A stretch of 64,000 nt of DNA, taken from NCBI GenBank assembly GCA_030430565.1, contig JAUIKS010000046.1, positions 1 to 64,000 of the forward strand. The letters are read 5' to 3'. The notes under the pieces were generated by a model that was given only the letters and a program-made list of their open reading frames with translations, searched no databases and was not told where the DNA came from. Positions 28,079-38,245 of the stretch are shown here, in pieces (within the stretch, counting starts at the first letter, position 1; each line of letters starts with the position of its first letter). The position numbers were made by a program, and so were the translations under genes. Source of the DNA: Polyangia bacterium. Its GTDB lineage: Bacteria; Myxococcota_A; Polyangia; Nannocystales; Nannocystaceae.

Positions 28079-28924
28079 ATGGGGCAGGAGCACGACGAGC
28101 AGACAACGATGTACGCGCAGGTGCGCGAGGCGGCGGAGTACGTGACGCGGGCGATCGCGCCCCGCCGGCCCGCGCTCGGCTTGATCCTCGGCTCCGGCCT
28201 CGGCGCGTTCGCGGACTCGCTCGAGGACGCGGCGCGCGTGCCCTTCGGCGAGATCCCGGGCTTCGCCAGCAGCGGCGTCGTCGGGCACGCCGGTCGCATG
28301 GTCGCGGGGACATGTAAGGGCGTGCCCGTGCTCGCGATGCAGGGCCGCGTGCACTGCTACGAGGGGCACCCCATGGCCCGCGTCGTGCTCCCGGCGCGGG
28401 CGATGATCAGCGCCGGCTGCCGCGCGCTGATCATCACGAACTCGGCGGGGGGGATCCGCGACAGCTACACGCCCGGCGACCTCGTCGTGATCTCCGATCA
28501 CGTCAACATGCTCGGCCAGAACCCGCTCGTCGGCGCCAACGAGGAGCGCTTCGGCCCGCGCTTCCCGGACATGACGACGGCCTACGATCCCGAGCTGCGC
28601 GCGCTCGCGCGCGAGTGCGGGCGCGAGCTCGGCCTCGAGCTGCAGGAGGGCGTGTACGCGGCGCTGCTCGGGCCGAGCTACGAGACGCCGGCGGAGATCC
28701 GGATGCTGCGCGCGATGGGAGCTGACCTCGCGGGCATGTCGACCGTGCCGGAGGTGATCGCCGCGCGTCACATGGGCGCCCGCGTGCTCGGGATCTCGTG
28801 CGTGACGAACAAGGCCGCCGGCCTCGCGGGGCCGCTCTCGCACGATGAGGTCACGGAGGTGGCGACGCGCGTGCGCACCACCTTTATCGGCCTGCTCGAG
28901 CGAGTGATCGCGCGGCTCGCGTAG
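28079..28924 (+). CDS. punA: Purine-nucleoside phosphorylase (trimeric type)
   Basis: The 281-residue protein has the full trimeric PNP motif set: LILGSGLGAFAD, GHAGRM, RVHCYEGH, IITNSAGGIR (usually NAAGG), LLGPSYETPAEIRMLR and AGMSTVPEVIAARH, with CVTNKAAG near the end. It splits purine (deoxy)nucleosides with phosphate into base and (deoxy)ribose 1-phosphate in the cytoplasm. A good ribosome-binding site (CAGGAGAG) precedes the ATG. With the deoC operon about 10 kb downstream this suggests nucleoside salvage and deoxyribose use. Length and motifs are normal, and I see nothing degenerate. Confidence 0.9.
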   Translation: MGQEHDEQTTMYAQVREAAEYVTRAIAPRRPALGLILGSGLGAFADSLEDAARVPFGEIPGFASSGVVGHAGRMVAGTCKGVPVLAMQGRVHCYEGHPMARVVLPARAMISAGCRALIITNSAGGIRDSYTPGDLVVISDHVNMLGQNPLVGANEERFGPRFPDMTTAYDPELRALARECGRELGLELQEGVYAALLGPSYETPAEIRMLRAMGADLAGMSTVPEVIAARHMGARVLGISCVTNKAAGLAGPLSHDEVTEVATRVRTTFIGLLERVIARLA

Positions 28925-28954
28925 GAGCGCGCCTGAGTCGTCCGCGCGCGAGGG

Positions 28955-28960
28955 TACACT
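28955..28960 (+). promoter_or_regulatory. Probable -10 box (TACACT)
   Basis: TACACT lies 19 bases before the ATG at 28980, leaving a short leader. Confidence 0.4.
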
Positions 28961-28979
28961 CCGGGCGCTCGGGTGACCC

Positions 28980-31370
28980 ATGAAGCACACCACGCCGCTG
29001 CCCCTCCTCGCGCTGCCCCTGCTGATCGCGAGCTGCGACTCGCTCGAGCTCGACGCGACGTCGCGTTCGGTTGAGCGCGCCGGAGCGGTGTCAGAGGCGC
29101 GCCGCGTCGTGGTCACGCTCGGCGACGCCTCGCGCTCGGCGGTGCTCGCGCTGCTGCGCGCGGAGGAGGTCGTCGTCGAGGCGCCGCTCGGGCGCGACGC
29201 GTACCTCGTGAGCCGACCGCCGGGCGCGTCGGCGGAGCGCGCGGTCACGCGGATCACTCGGCTCGGCGCGCGCGTCGAGCCCTACCTCGGCGCAGAAAAG
29301 CTGGACCCTGCGCTTTTGGACATATCGAGAGACTCGCGCGAGGCGGTGATCCTGGTCGTTAACCTGTTCGCCGATGTCGATCTCGAGGCGTTCGCGGCGT
29401 CGCTGCGGGCGCGGGGCGCGACGCCCCTCGGCGTCGGCCGAGGCCCGCGCTTCTCTCGCGTCACGCTGCGCGGGCCCGCGCGCGAGCAGCTCGCGCTCGC
29501 CGAGTCGCTCGCGCGCCGCGACGAGGTGGCGTGGATCGGGAAGCGGCGGCCGCGGCGGCTGCTCAACGGCACGTCGGTGTGGGTCGGGCAGTCGGGCCTC
29601 GAGGACGACTCGACGCCGATCTTCGACCAGGGGCTGCGCGGCGAGGGCCAGATCATCGGCTTCCTCGACACGGGGATCGACATCGACCACTGCGCGTTTC
29701 GGGACGAGGGCGGCCTGCCGGCGATCAACGGGGTCGGCGAGACCGCGGTCGACATGGCGCGCCGCAAGGTCATCGCGGTCGACTTCCTCTGGGAGCAGGA
29801 TGACCCCGAGGACATCAGCGACTGGGATGACAACGGCCACGGGACCCACGTCGGCGGGACGCTGGCGGGCGACATGAGCCCCTACGGCGAGCACAACAAC
29901 CACGACGGCATGGCGCCGGCGGCGAAGCTCGTCGTCCAGGACGGCGGCTTCGGGGTCGACGACTGCGCGGACATGCCGGCGCTCGGCTGCCCGGTCGTCG
30001 ATCTCCACTTCGTGTTCGAGCAGGCCTACGAGCAGGGCGCGCGCGTGCACCAGAACTCGTGGGGCGACAACGAGAACTCGCCCTTCAAGTCGGTCTACAC
30101 CGACGGCTCGCAGGACGCCGACGAGTTCATGTGGGCGCACCCCGAGTTCTTGCTCGTGTTCTCGGCCGGCAACGACGGGCCGGCGCCCTACACCGTGCTG
30201 GGGCCGGCGACGGGCAAGAACGTGCTGAGCGTGGGCGCGACGCGGCGGGCCGGCGAGGCCGGCGCGGTGCCGGGCTTCTCGTCGCGCGGGCCGACCGACG
30301 ACGGTCGCCTCAAGCCGGACGTCACCTTCCCCGGCGTACAGATCCGCTCGGCCGCGACCGACGGCGACATCGAGACCGACAACTGCGAGAACCAGGCGCT
30401 CTCGGGGACCTCGATGTCCGGGCCCGGCGCGACCGGGATGGCCGCGCTCGCGCGGCAGTACTACACGGAGGGCTTCTATCCCGAGGGCGAGGCGAGCCCC
30501 GGCGACGGCTTCACGCCCTCGGCCGCGCTGCTCAAGGCGACCTTGATCAGCTCGGCGCGCAGCATGGAGAACGAAGACGCGCCGGCGCCCTCGAGCGATC
30601 AGGGCTGGGGCCGTGTGACCCTCGACGACGCGCTGCACTTCGCGGGCGAGACCAGCCGGCTGTTCGTCGACGACGACGCCGAGGGCTTCACAGATGAGTC
30701 GGACGAGGCGATCGAGTACGCGGTCGAGGTAGCGAGCGCCGACGCGCCGCTGCGCGCGACGCTGGTGTGGACCGACTACCCGTCGGTGCCGATGGCCGCG
30801 CAGCACCTGGTCAACGACCTCGACCTGACGCTCACGGGGCCTGGCGGCGAGCTGCTGGGCAACGTGTTCGAAGCCGGCGAGTCGGTCGCGGGCGGTGAGC
30901 CCGATCGCGTCAACAACGTCGAGCAGATCATGATCGAGGCGCCCGCGCCCGGTGGCTACACCCTGCGCGTGCGCGCCGACGCGATCCCGATGGGGCCGCA
31001 GCCCTTCGCGCTGGTGCTGCGCGGCGATCTGAGCGCCGAGAAGCTCGAGCCCGAGGTCGGGGAGACGGAGACGGGCACGGAGACGGGGAGCGGCGAGTCC
31101 GACACGACGGGCGGCTCGACGGGCGGCTCGACCGGTGAGGGGCCGACGACGAGCGGCGCCGCGAGCACGAGCGCGGGGCCGACGGGGGACGACGCGACGG
31201 GCGACGACACGAGCGCGGGCGACTCGACATCGGAGGCCGAGACGGACTCCGGCACGGACGGGGGCGGCGGGCTCGATGAGGAGGGCTGCGGCTGTCGAAG
31301 CGGGCACCCTGGGGCCGGCGCGTGGTGGAGCTTGCTGCTCCCGCTGGCGCTTCGGCGGCGGCGCGCGTGA
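28980..31370 (+). CDS. Subtilisin-family (S8) serine protease with lipobox and MYXO-CTERM tail
   Basis: The 796-residue protein has a signal peptide ending in the lipobox LLIASC. A prodomain-like region follows to about residue 190. The S8 domain carries Asp230 (GFLDTGIDIDH), His287 (NGHGTHVGGTL) and Ser478 (SGTSMSGPGATG). After the protease there is a jelly-roll or proprotein-convertase-like beta domain (LRATLVWTDYPSVP, LVNDLDLTLTGPGG). A TETGTETGSGE / TGGSTGGSTGE linker leads to CGC, a hydrophobic segment and RRRRA, a MYXO-CTERM tail. Both an N-terminal lipid site and a C-terminal anchor are predicted, which is unusual. Surface proteolysis is the likely role. Confidence 0.88.
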   Translation: MKHTTPLPLLALPLLIASCDSLELDATSRSVERAGAVSEARRVVVTLGDASRSAVLALLRAEEVVVEAPLGRDAYLVSRPPGASAERAVTRITRLGARVEPYLGAEKLDPALLDISRDSREAVILVVNLFADVDLEAFAASLRARGATPLGVGRGPRFSRVTLRGPAREQLALAESLARRDEVAWIGKRRPRRLLNGTSVWVGQSGLEDDSTPIFDQGLRGEGQIIGFLDTGIDIDHCAFRDEGGLPAINGVGETAVDMARRKVIAVDFLWEQDDPEDISDWDDNGHGTHVGGTLAGDMSPYGEHNNHDGMAPAAKLVVQDGGFGVDDCADMPALGCPVVDLHFVFEQAYEQGARVHQNSWGDNENSPFKSVYTDGSQDADEFMWAHPEFLLVFSAGNDGPAPYTVLGPATGKNVLSVGATRRAGEAGAVPGFSSRGPTDDGRLKPDVTFPGVQIRSAATDGDIETDNCENQALSGTSMSGPGATGMAALARQYYTEGFYPEGEASPGDGFTPSAALLKATLISSARSMENEDAPAPSSDQGWGRVTLDDALHFAGETSRLFVDDDAEGFTDESDEAIEYAVEVASADAPLRATLVWTDYPSVPMAAQHLVNDLDLTLTGPGGELLGNVFEAGESVAGGEPDRVNNVEQIMIEAPAPGGYTLRVRADAIPMGPQPFALVLRGDLSAEKLEPEVGETETGTETGSGESDTTGGSTGGSTGEGPTTSGAASTSAGPTGDDATGDDTSAGDSTSEAETDSGTDGGGGLDEEGCGCRSGHPGAGAWWSLLLPLALRRRRA

Positions 31371-31374
31371 TACT
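31369..31374 (+). promoter_or_regulatory. Probable -10 box (GATACT), leaderless type
   Basis: GATACT overlaps the stop codon of the subtilase gene and ends 8 bases before the ATG at 31383. Confidence 0.4.
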
Positions 31375-31382
31375 CAGCGCGT

Positions 31383-32015
31383 ATGCAGCGACGAGTCACC
31401 GCGGCGTCGCTCGCGGCCGCCTACGCGAGCACCCGCGAGGTCTACGAGATCGCGGCGGCGGGCTTTGACGCCCGTCGGCCGCGCGTGCTGTACGAACGGC
31501 GCTGGCTCGACAAGCTGCTCGCGCGGCTGCGCCCGGGGCCGCGCGTCGTCGAGCTCGGCTGCGGCGCTGGTGATCCGATCGCCGGCTACCTGCTCGCCCA
31601 GGGCTGTGACTACGTGGGGGTCGACTACTCGGCGCCCATGCTGGCGCTGGCGCGGGCGCGGTTTCCCGACGCGCGGTGGCGGCTCGGCGATATGCGGGAT
31701 CCGGCCGTGCCTGGCGAGCGCTTCGACGCCGTGCTCTCGTGGGACGGCTCCTTCCATCTGTCGATCGAGGAGCAGCGAGAGCTGCTCGCGCGACTCCCAG
31801 GGATGCTCACCCCGCGCGGCGCCGTGCTGCTCACCATCGGCGATCGCGAGGGGGCGCTGCTCGGGACCGTCGAGGGCCGGGCGGTGTATCACGCGAGCCT
31901 CGACCCTGGGGAGTATCGAGAGCGCCTGAGCTCGCTCGGCTTCGTCGACGTTGAGCTCCTCCTGCGTGACCCGAGCTGCGACGAGCACTCGCTGCTCCTG
32001 GCCTCGCGCGGGTGA
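31383..32015 (+). CDS. Class I SAM-dependent methyltransferase
   Basis: The 210-residue protein shows the Rossmann methyltransferase motifs: RVVELGCGAGDPIAGYL (motif I, SAM loop), YVGVDYSAPML (acidic motif II), RLGDMRDP and FDAVLSWDGSFHL (motifs III-IV). The length fits small-molecule or unspecified methyltransferases; the acceptor is unknown. It starts 12 bases after the protease gene but has its own -10-like box, so it may be expressed both alone and by read-through. Confidence 0.85.
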   Translation: MQRRVTAASLAAAYASTREVYEIAAAGFDARRPRVLYERRWLDKLLARLRPGPRVVELGCGAGDPIAGYLLAQGCDYVGVDYSAPMLALARARFPDARWRLGDMRDPAVPGERFDAVLSWDGSFHLSIEEQRELLARLPGMLTPRGAVLLTIGDREGALLGTVEGRAVYHASLDPGEYRERLSSLGFVDVELLLRDPSCDEHSLLLASRG

Positions 32016-32084
32016 GCTCGGCGCGGGGACGAGGCGATTCACCCGCCCCGGCCGCGCCGGAGGAAACCTGTCCCTCCGCGCTAG

Positions 32085-33425
32085 TTACACCGAGGGCCGC
32101 AGGGGGAAGCGCAGGCGCACCGTGGTGCCCTCGCCCGGGCGCGACTCGATGTTGATCGAGCCGCCGAGCTGGCGCAGGTGCGCGCGCGCGAGGTACAGGC
32201 CCAGGCCCATGCCGCGGCCCTCGGCCTTGGTCGAGAAGAACGGGTTGAAGGCGCGCTCGCGGGCCTCGGAGGTCATGCCCGCGCCGTCGTCGACGACCTC
32301 GACCGCGGCGGAGGAGTCGTCGACGTCGAAGCGGATCACGACGCCGCGGGCCCCGTCGCGCTCGCGGCAGGCCTCGGCCGCGTTGGAGACCAGCTCCCGC
32401 AGGATCTGACCGATGACCTCGCGGGGCTGGGTGAGCTTCGCGCGGGGCGTGACGGTCGGCGCGAACACGACGCGGGCGCGCACGGTGCCGGCGGCGACGC
32501 GCAGCTCGTCCTCGAGCTCGCGCAGCGACCACGGGGTCTCGACGCGCCCGAGCTGGGGCACGCGCAGCTCCGGCGAGGCCATCTGGTGAATGATGTGCTT
32601 GCAGCGCAGCAGCTCCTGCTTGATCGTCGTGATCGCGTCGTCGCGCTCCTCGAGCTCCATGTAGTTGATGTCGCCGACGAGCGCGGCGATGGTCCCCAGC
32701 GGCGAGCCGAGCTCGTGCGCGGCCCCGGCCGCGAGCGTGCCGAGGGCGGCGAGGTTGTGGTCTTGCAGCGCCTCGACGTGCAGGCGCGCGAGCTCGACGC
32801 GCTGACGCTCGAGCGAGAGCGCGATGCGGTGCACGAAGTAGGTCACGAACGCGCCGGCCATGCCGAAGGCGACCCACATCCCGCGGATCCGCATCGTCAG
32901 CGAGTCGGTCGCGTGCGCCATCGCGTCGAGCGTGCCGCTGGCGAGCAGCAGCAGCGCGGCGAAGCCGAGCAGGCAGTAGGCGGCGAGCGCCCAGGTCCAG
33001 CGCGGCGAGATCTGGGTCGCCAGCGTGATCGGCACGAACAGCATCATCGTGAAGGGGTTCGCGGCGCCGCCCGAGAGCGCGAGCAGGGCGGTCAGCGCGG
33101 TCGCGTCGATCAGCAGGTGCGCGCCGGCGATGTTGGCGGTCGCGCGACCTGACCGAAGGATCCAGTGTTGGGTAGCGAGGTTCAGCGCGATGAGCACGAG
33201 CATCACCGCCGCGGTGCCGCGCGGCTCGGGCGGGGGCGGGAACCAGCTGATCAGCCACCGCCAGGCCGCCGGGTGCACGAGCTGCACGGTCCAGCCGAGC
33301 GCGATCAGGCCCAGGAGCACCCAACGCGCGACCACGAAGGTCCGCAGCGCGATGCTGGCGGAGTCGTCTTCACGCCGCAGCTGGGCCTGAGACCCGGCGG
33401 GATCCGGCGAGCGCGCGCGCAGCAC
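32085..33425 (-). CDS. RegB/PrrB-type redox-sensing histidine kinase
   Basis: The protein has about 446 residues and six membrane segments in the first 200. The loop LSGGAANPFTMMLF (near residues 115-128) contains the GGxxNPF heptapeptide known in RegB as the quinone-sensing site. The H-box GAAHELGSPLGTIA has His237, and Cys275 in ELLRCKHII matches the redox-active Cys position of RegB. The N-box (VSNAAEAC) and G-boxes (VDDGAGMT, GRGMGLGLYLARAHL) are complete. RegB switches gene expression with redox state via RegA. No regA-like gene is adjacent. GTG at 33425 follows a TACTCT box by 7 bases. Confidence 0.85.
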   Translation of the reverse strand: MLRARSPDPAGSQAQLRREDDSASIALRTFVVARWVLLGLIALGWTVQLVHPAAWRWLISWFPPPPEPRGTAAVMLVLIALNLATQHWILRSGRATANIAGAHLLIDATALTALLALSGGAANPFTMMLFVPITLATQISPRWTWALAAYCLLGFAALLLLASGTLDAMAHATDSLTMRIRGMWVAFGMAGAFVTYFVHRIALSLERQRVELARLHVEALQDHNLAALGTLAAGAAHELGSPLGTIAALVGDINYMELEERDDAITTIKQELLRCKHIIHQMASPELRVPQLGRVETPWSLRELEDELRVAAGTVRARVVFAPTVTPRAKLTQPREVIGQILRELVSNAAEACRERDGARGVVIRFDVDDSSAAVEVVDDGAGMTSEARERAFNPFFSTKAEGRGMGLGLYLARAHLRQLGGSINIESRPGEGTTVRLRFPLRPSV

Positions 33426-33432
33426 GGAGTCC

Positions 33433-33438
33433 AGAGTA
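33433..33438 (-). promoter_or_regulatory. Probable -10 box (TACTCT), leaderless type
   Basis: On the minus strand TACTCT ends 7 bases before the GTG at 33425. Confidence 0.45.
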
Positions 33439-33514
33439 GCGGGCGGACGTCGCCGATCAACGCCGCTGCGGCGAACCGTCGCGCTCGGGCGCCGCGGCGC
33501 TCGGCGTGCCGAAG

Positions 33515-34219
33515 CTAGCCCCTCGATGACTGCCGCCGCCCGGGCCCGCGCCCCTCGCGGAGGCGCTGGCGAGCTGTCCTTCGGAGCAGGGGCGCGAAGA
33601 ACAGCGCTAGGCCGGCGGCGGCGAGCAGCGCGACGCCGGCGAGCAAGAGCAGCGGGATGACGCGGTCGAGCGCGGGCGCGCCGGTCCACTGCCCGTAGTG
33701 CAGCCGGTACAGCCAGTCGACGCGCGCCGTGTCGGCGCCGCGCTGCCGCAGCGAGCCGTCGCGTCGATCGACGCGCACGACGACGTCGCCGGGGCCGTCC
33801 ATGAACAGCTCGAGGTGATCTTCGTGCAGCTCGCGGCGCGCGGGCGCGCCGTAGCGCTGACGGTGGGGGCTGCGGGCGATCGCGTCGACGGCGAGGCGCT
33901 CGGCCTGCTCCGCGCTGAGCGGCGACAGCGGCGATCCGTCCATCGCGTTCAGGAGCGCGCGCGTCTTCTCGACGCGGACCCGGTAGACCGGCCCGAGCGC
34001 GGTCGACAGCAGCTCGATCGAGGACGGCGGGGACGCGAGCGCGGCGCGGGCCTGCGGGAGCGGGAGCGTGTCCGCTGGGAGCGGCGCGCCGGTCGAGATC
34101 GAGAGCGTGTCGTAGGCGGGGCCCCAGCCGGGCTTGAGGTGAAACAGCAGCCCCGTCACCGCCCACACGAAGAACGGCGCGGCGAGCAGGAGGCCGATCC
34201 ACCGGTGAGCGCGACGCAT
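33515..34219 (-). CDS. PepSY-domain membrane protein
   Basis: The 234-residue protein starts MRRAHRWIGLLLAAPFFVWAV, a membrane segment typical of PepSY-associated proteins. A periplasmic region follows with VYRVRVEKTRALLNAMDGS, EDHLELFMDGPGDVVVRVDR and DWLYRLHYGQW (the PepSY_TM block), then a second membrane segment (VIPLLLLAGVALLAAAGLAL). Relatives are linked to iron reduction or siderophore uptake. It lies upstream of the RegB-like gene on the same strand, about 90 bases apart, but that gene has its own promoter. The ATG at 34219 matches the family start. Confidence 0.75.
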   Translation of the reverse strand: MRRAHRWIGLLLAAPFFVWAVTGLLFHLKPGWGPAYDTLSISTGAPLPADTLPLPQARAALASPPSSIELLSTALGPVYRVRVEKTRALLNAMDGSPLSPLSAEQAERLAVDAIARSPHRQRYGAPARRELHEDHLELFMDGPGDVVVRVDRRDGSLRQRGADTARVDWLYRLHYGQWTGAPALDRVIPLLLLAGVALLAAAGLALFFAPLLRRTARQRLREGRGPGRRQSSRG

Positions 34220-34502
34220 GGCGGGCTCGTACTCGATGCGGCGCGGGCTTTCAATTCCGCGCGCGGGATGTTCGAGTAGACAGGTGCTTCGGGGGTCCGC
34301 GCTCGCGGCGTCTTCATTGATGGGCGGAGCCCTCGCGGTGTGCCGTGCGCACGCGTCGCCAGCCCCACGGCTCACCAGGTCTCGCTGAGCCGTCTGCTGA
34401 CGCGCCGATTGTTACGAGGTTGGCGCGTATCGAAAGTGAAACCCGCGGCGCGAGGCGGCACAATAGGGGCGCCGTGGTGTTCGCCTGGCGAGGAGCGCGC
34501 TT

Positions 34503-34987
<485 letters not shown>

Positions 34988-34991
<4 letters not shown>

Positions 34992-37228
34992 GCGAGCGAC
35001 GACGCGGGATCGGGCGGCGAAGATTCTTGCTGGGGATGCTCGCGGGCACGGCGGGCCTGGCCCTTTATTGCGGCGTGCGCTCGACAGGGGCGAGCGAGCG
35101 CAGCGTGCCCCAGCTCGACGATGTCGAGGGCGCGCTCAAGCCCAACGTCTACATCACGGTGACCCCGGACGATCGGGTGATCTACGCCTGCGACAAGCAG
35201 GAGATGGGCCAGGGCACGATGACGGGCCTGGCGATGCTCGTCGCCGAGGAGCTGGAGGTCCCGCTCGAGAGGGTCGAGGTGTTCTTCGCCGACTCGTCGG
35301 CGAAGTACGGGCCGATGGCGACCGGCGGCTCGTCGGGCCTCAACGGCGCGTACGCGGGGCTGCTCGCGGCCGCCGCCGCGGCGCGGATGATGTTGATCGG
35401 CGCGGCCGCGAAGCAGTGGGGCGTCGACGCGGGCTCGCTGCGCGCCGAGGACGGCAAGGTCATCGACGACGCCGGCTCGCGCTCGGCGAGCTACGGCGAG
35501 CTCGTCGCGGCCGCGCGCGAGCTGCCGGTGCCGCAGGAGCCGGAGCTCAAGACCCGCGATCAGCACAAGGTCATCGGCACCTCGCCCCGTCGCATCGACG
35601 CGCGCGCGAAGGTCACGGGGACGGCGGCCTTCGGGATCGACCTGAGCGTGCCGAACATGGCCAAGGCCGCGATGATCCACCCGCCGCGACCGGGCGCCAC
35701 GGTCGCGTCCATCGACGACGCGGAGGCGAAGCAGCAGCCCGGCGTCGTCGATGTCATCGTCAGCGAGCGGGGCGTCGGGGTCGTCGCCGAGCGCTACTGG
35801 CAGGCGGCCCGAGCCGCGCGGCTCGTGAAGGTCGAGTGGACCGAGGGCACGATGGCGGAGTTCTGCACCGAGAGCCTCCGGCTCGAGATGGAGAGCTGCG
35901 ATCGAAAGCGGTCGCGCGTCGCCCTCGACGAGGGCGATGTCGACAGCGCCGAGGGCACCCTGATCGAGGCGGTCTACGAGGCCCCCTACCTGGCGCACGC
36001 GCCGATGGAGCCGCTCAACGCGATCGCCCACGTCCAAGGCGACGGCTGCGACATCTGGACCGGGAACCAAGGCCCGACGGGCATCCAGGAGGCGGCCGCG
36101 GAGTACCTCGGGATCGAGCGCCACGACGTGCTCGTGCACACGCCGTACCTCGGCGGCGCCTTCGGTCGGCGCTCGCACCCCGACGCGGTCCTCGACGCGG
36201 TGGAGCTCTCGAAGGCGGTCGGGCGGCCCGTGCAGGTGATCTGGTCGCGCGAGGACGACATGCGGGGGGGTCGCTACCGGCCGCAGGCGTGGGCGCACAT
36301 CTACGGGCGTATCGACGGCGGCGGCGCGGTCTCGGCCCTGGGCTTCGACACCATCTCGCAGTCGATCATGGGCGAGCTGGGCGGGGTCCTCAGCGGGCTG
36401 CTCCCGGACTCTATGCCGCCGCAGCTGCGGCGCTGGCTGACCTACAACGGCGCGCGCCTGATCGGGAGCAACGCGCTGATGGCCGACATCATCTCGACCG
36501 AGGGCGCGACGCATCTCGGCTACGAGCTCCCCAATCACCGCGTCACCTACATGAACATCAAGGCGCCCATCAGCGTGATCTGGTGGCGCTCGGTCGGCTT
36601 CTCGATCAACACCTTCGTGGTCGAGAGCTTCATCGACGAGCTCGCGCACGCGGCCGAGCAGGACCCGTACCAGTTCCGCCGCAACATGCTGGGCGGGAGC
36701 CCGCGCTGGCTCGGGGTGCTCGACGCGGTGGCGGAGCTGAGCGGCTGGGGGAAGACCGAGCTGCCCGAGGGGACAGCTCGCGGGATCGCGGTGGTCGAGG
36801 CCTTCGGCAGCTTCTGCGCGCAGGTCGTCGAGGCCCGCGTCGACGACGGGCAGATCAAGGTCTCCAAGGTCTACGCGGCGCTCGACTGCGGCCTCGCGGT
36901 CCACCCCGACCTCGTGGTCTCGCAGGTCGAGGGCGGCGTGATCTTCGGGCTCACGGCGGCGCTGTGGGGCGAGATCACCGTCGAGGACGGGCAGGTCCAG
37001 CAGGGCAACTTCGACGACTACCGGCTGATGCGGATGCACGAGACGCCGGAGATCGTCGTCAAGCTGATCGAGGGGGCGTCTGAGCCCGGCGGCGTGGGCG
37101 AGCCGGGCGTCGCGCCGATCGCCGCGGCGACGGGTAACGCCATCTTCGCGCTGACCGGGAAGCGCCTGCGGCGGATGCCGCTGCAGGCCGAGTACGAGCG
37201 CCAGATGGCCGCGAACAAGCAGAGCTAG
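34988..37228 (+). CDS. Molybdopterin-binding large subunit (isoquinoline 1-oxidoreductase beta-like), Tat-exported
   Basis: The 746-residue protein begins with a twin-arginine signal (RRRFLLGMLAGTAGLAL). Family motifs include KQEMGQGTMTGLAMLVAEEL, TGGSSGLNGAYAGL, YLGGAFGRRSHPDAV and WWRSVGFSINTFVVESFIDE, with GGVGEPGVAPIAAATGNAI carrying the catalytic Glu (GVGE). It would hydroxylate an aldehyde or N-heterocycle using water. Export of the assembled enzyme fits the single Tat signal on this subunit, with the small subunit carried along. The third gene encodes a membrane cytochrome c, so electrons probably leave to the respiratory chain. The natural substrate is not evident. Confidence 0.88.
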
Positions 37229-37243
37229 TCAGGAGTACGAAGC

Positions 37244-37999
37244 ATGGACATGAGGCGAATTGGTCGCGTCACGCTGACGACCTTCGAGTGGCTCGGGGTC
37301 ATCGTGTTCGGTCTGCTCTTGTTGATCGTCCTGGCGATCAGCGTGACGCTCTCGTGCGTGGGGAAAGACCCCGAGCCCATGGGCGAGGACCATCTCACGG
37401 CCGAGGCCGTCGCGGATCAGGCCGAGGTCGAGATGATGGCGCCGGCGCCCACGGCCGACGAGGCGAAGTCGCTGTTCGCCCCGGTGCACAGGGTGCTGGC
37501 GTCGCCGCGCTGCGCCAATTGTCACCCCGAGGGAGACCGGCCGCTCGCGCGTCGCGGTGGCGCCCACGCGATGAACGTCAGCCGGCTGAGCGCCGACGAT
37601 GGCCTCGCGTGCGGCACCTGTCACGCCGAGCACAACAGCGTCGTCCCGGACGGGCCGCCCGGCGCCCCGCACTGGGGTCTGCCGCCGGCCGAGACGCCGA
37701 TGGTGTTCCAGGGGCGCAGCGTCACGGCGCTCTGCCAGCAGCTGCGCGACCGCGAGCGCAACGGCGACCGCAGCCTCGACGAGCTGCTCCACCACATCTC
37801 GGAGGATCCGCTGGTGCTGTGGGGCTGGCAGCCCGGGGGTGACCGCGCGACGCCGCCGATCAGCCACGAGAAGTTCGTCGCGGGCTTCACGGCCTGGGTC
37901 GAGGCCAAGGGGATTTGTCCCGGGGAGACCGAGCCGCCGGCGCTCGATCCTGTCGAGGGCGAGACCGAGGCCGCGGAGAGCGGTGAGGCGCCCGTCTAG
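37244..37999 (+). CDS. Membrane-anchored c-type cytochrome with two CxxCH sites
   Basis: The 251-residue protein has an N-terminal membrane anchor (WLGVIVFGLLLLIVLAISVT) followed by a periplasmic domain. Two heme-c motifs, CANCH and CGTCH, lie about 40 residues apart. A C-terminal acidic tail (GETEAAESGEAPV) ends the protein. AGGAG precedes the ATG, 15 bases after the molybdenum subunit gene, so the three genes form one operon. It is the likely electron acceptor for the exported molybdenum hydroxylase. It is not a classical mono- or diheme cytochrome domain that I can name. Confidence 0.82.
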   Translation: MDMRRIGRVTLTTFEWLGVIVFGLLLLIVLAISVTLSCVGKDPEPMGEDHLTAEAVADQAEVEMMAPAPTADEAKSLFAPVHRVLASPRCANCHPEGDRPLARRGGAHAMNVSRLSADDGLACGTCHAEHNSVVPDGPPGAPHWGLPPAETPMVFQGRSVTALCQQLRDRERNGDRSLDELLHHISEDPLVLWGWQPGGDRATPPISHEKFVAGFTAWVEAKGICPGETEPPALDPVEGETEAAESGEAPV

Positions 38000-38026
38000 G
38001 GCGACATGCCCGGCGCCTCGCCCGGG

Positions 38027-38245
38027 CTGCCGGCGCCCCTGACCGCCTTGGTTGGTTGGTCGGTCGATCGTTGCGTCGCGCGCGAGCCGTCGCGTCAATT
38101 GGCGAGCGCGGAGGAGCTGGGGGCCGCGCTCCGCGAGCAGCTGCAGTGCGACCTCGAGCTCGCCCGTCACGCGCTCGCGTCGTGGGTCGAGGCGGCGATC
38201 CGGGCGGGGGCCGACTCGCTCACGAGCTCATCCACACGGTCTTGA
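38027..38245 (+). pseudogene. Possible remnant of a Ser/Thr protein kinase C-lobe
   Basis: The translated stretch PAPLTALVGWSVDRCVAREP, followed by SRQLASAEELGAALRE, resembles the end of a Hanks-type kinase domain (consensus L..L..RCL..+P..R..SA.EL...L). Nothing of the rest of a kinase is present, and the frame begins within 40 bases of the preceding gene's stop. Its end overlaps the convergent aldehyde dehydrogenase-like gene. It may be a decayed fragment or a chance resemblance. Confidence 0.3.
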
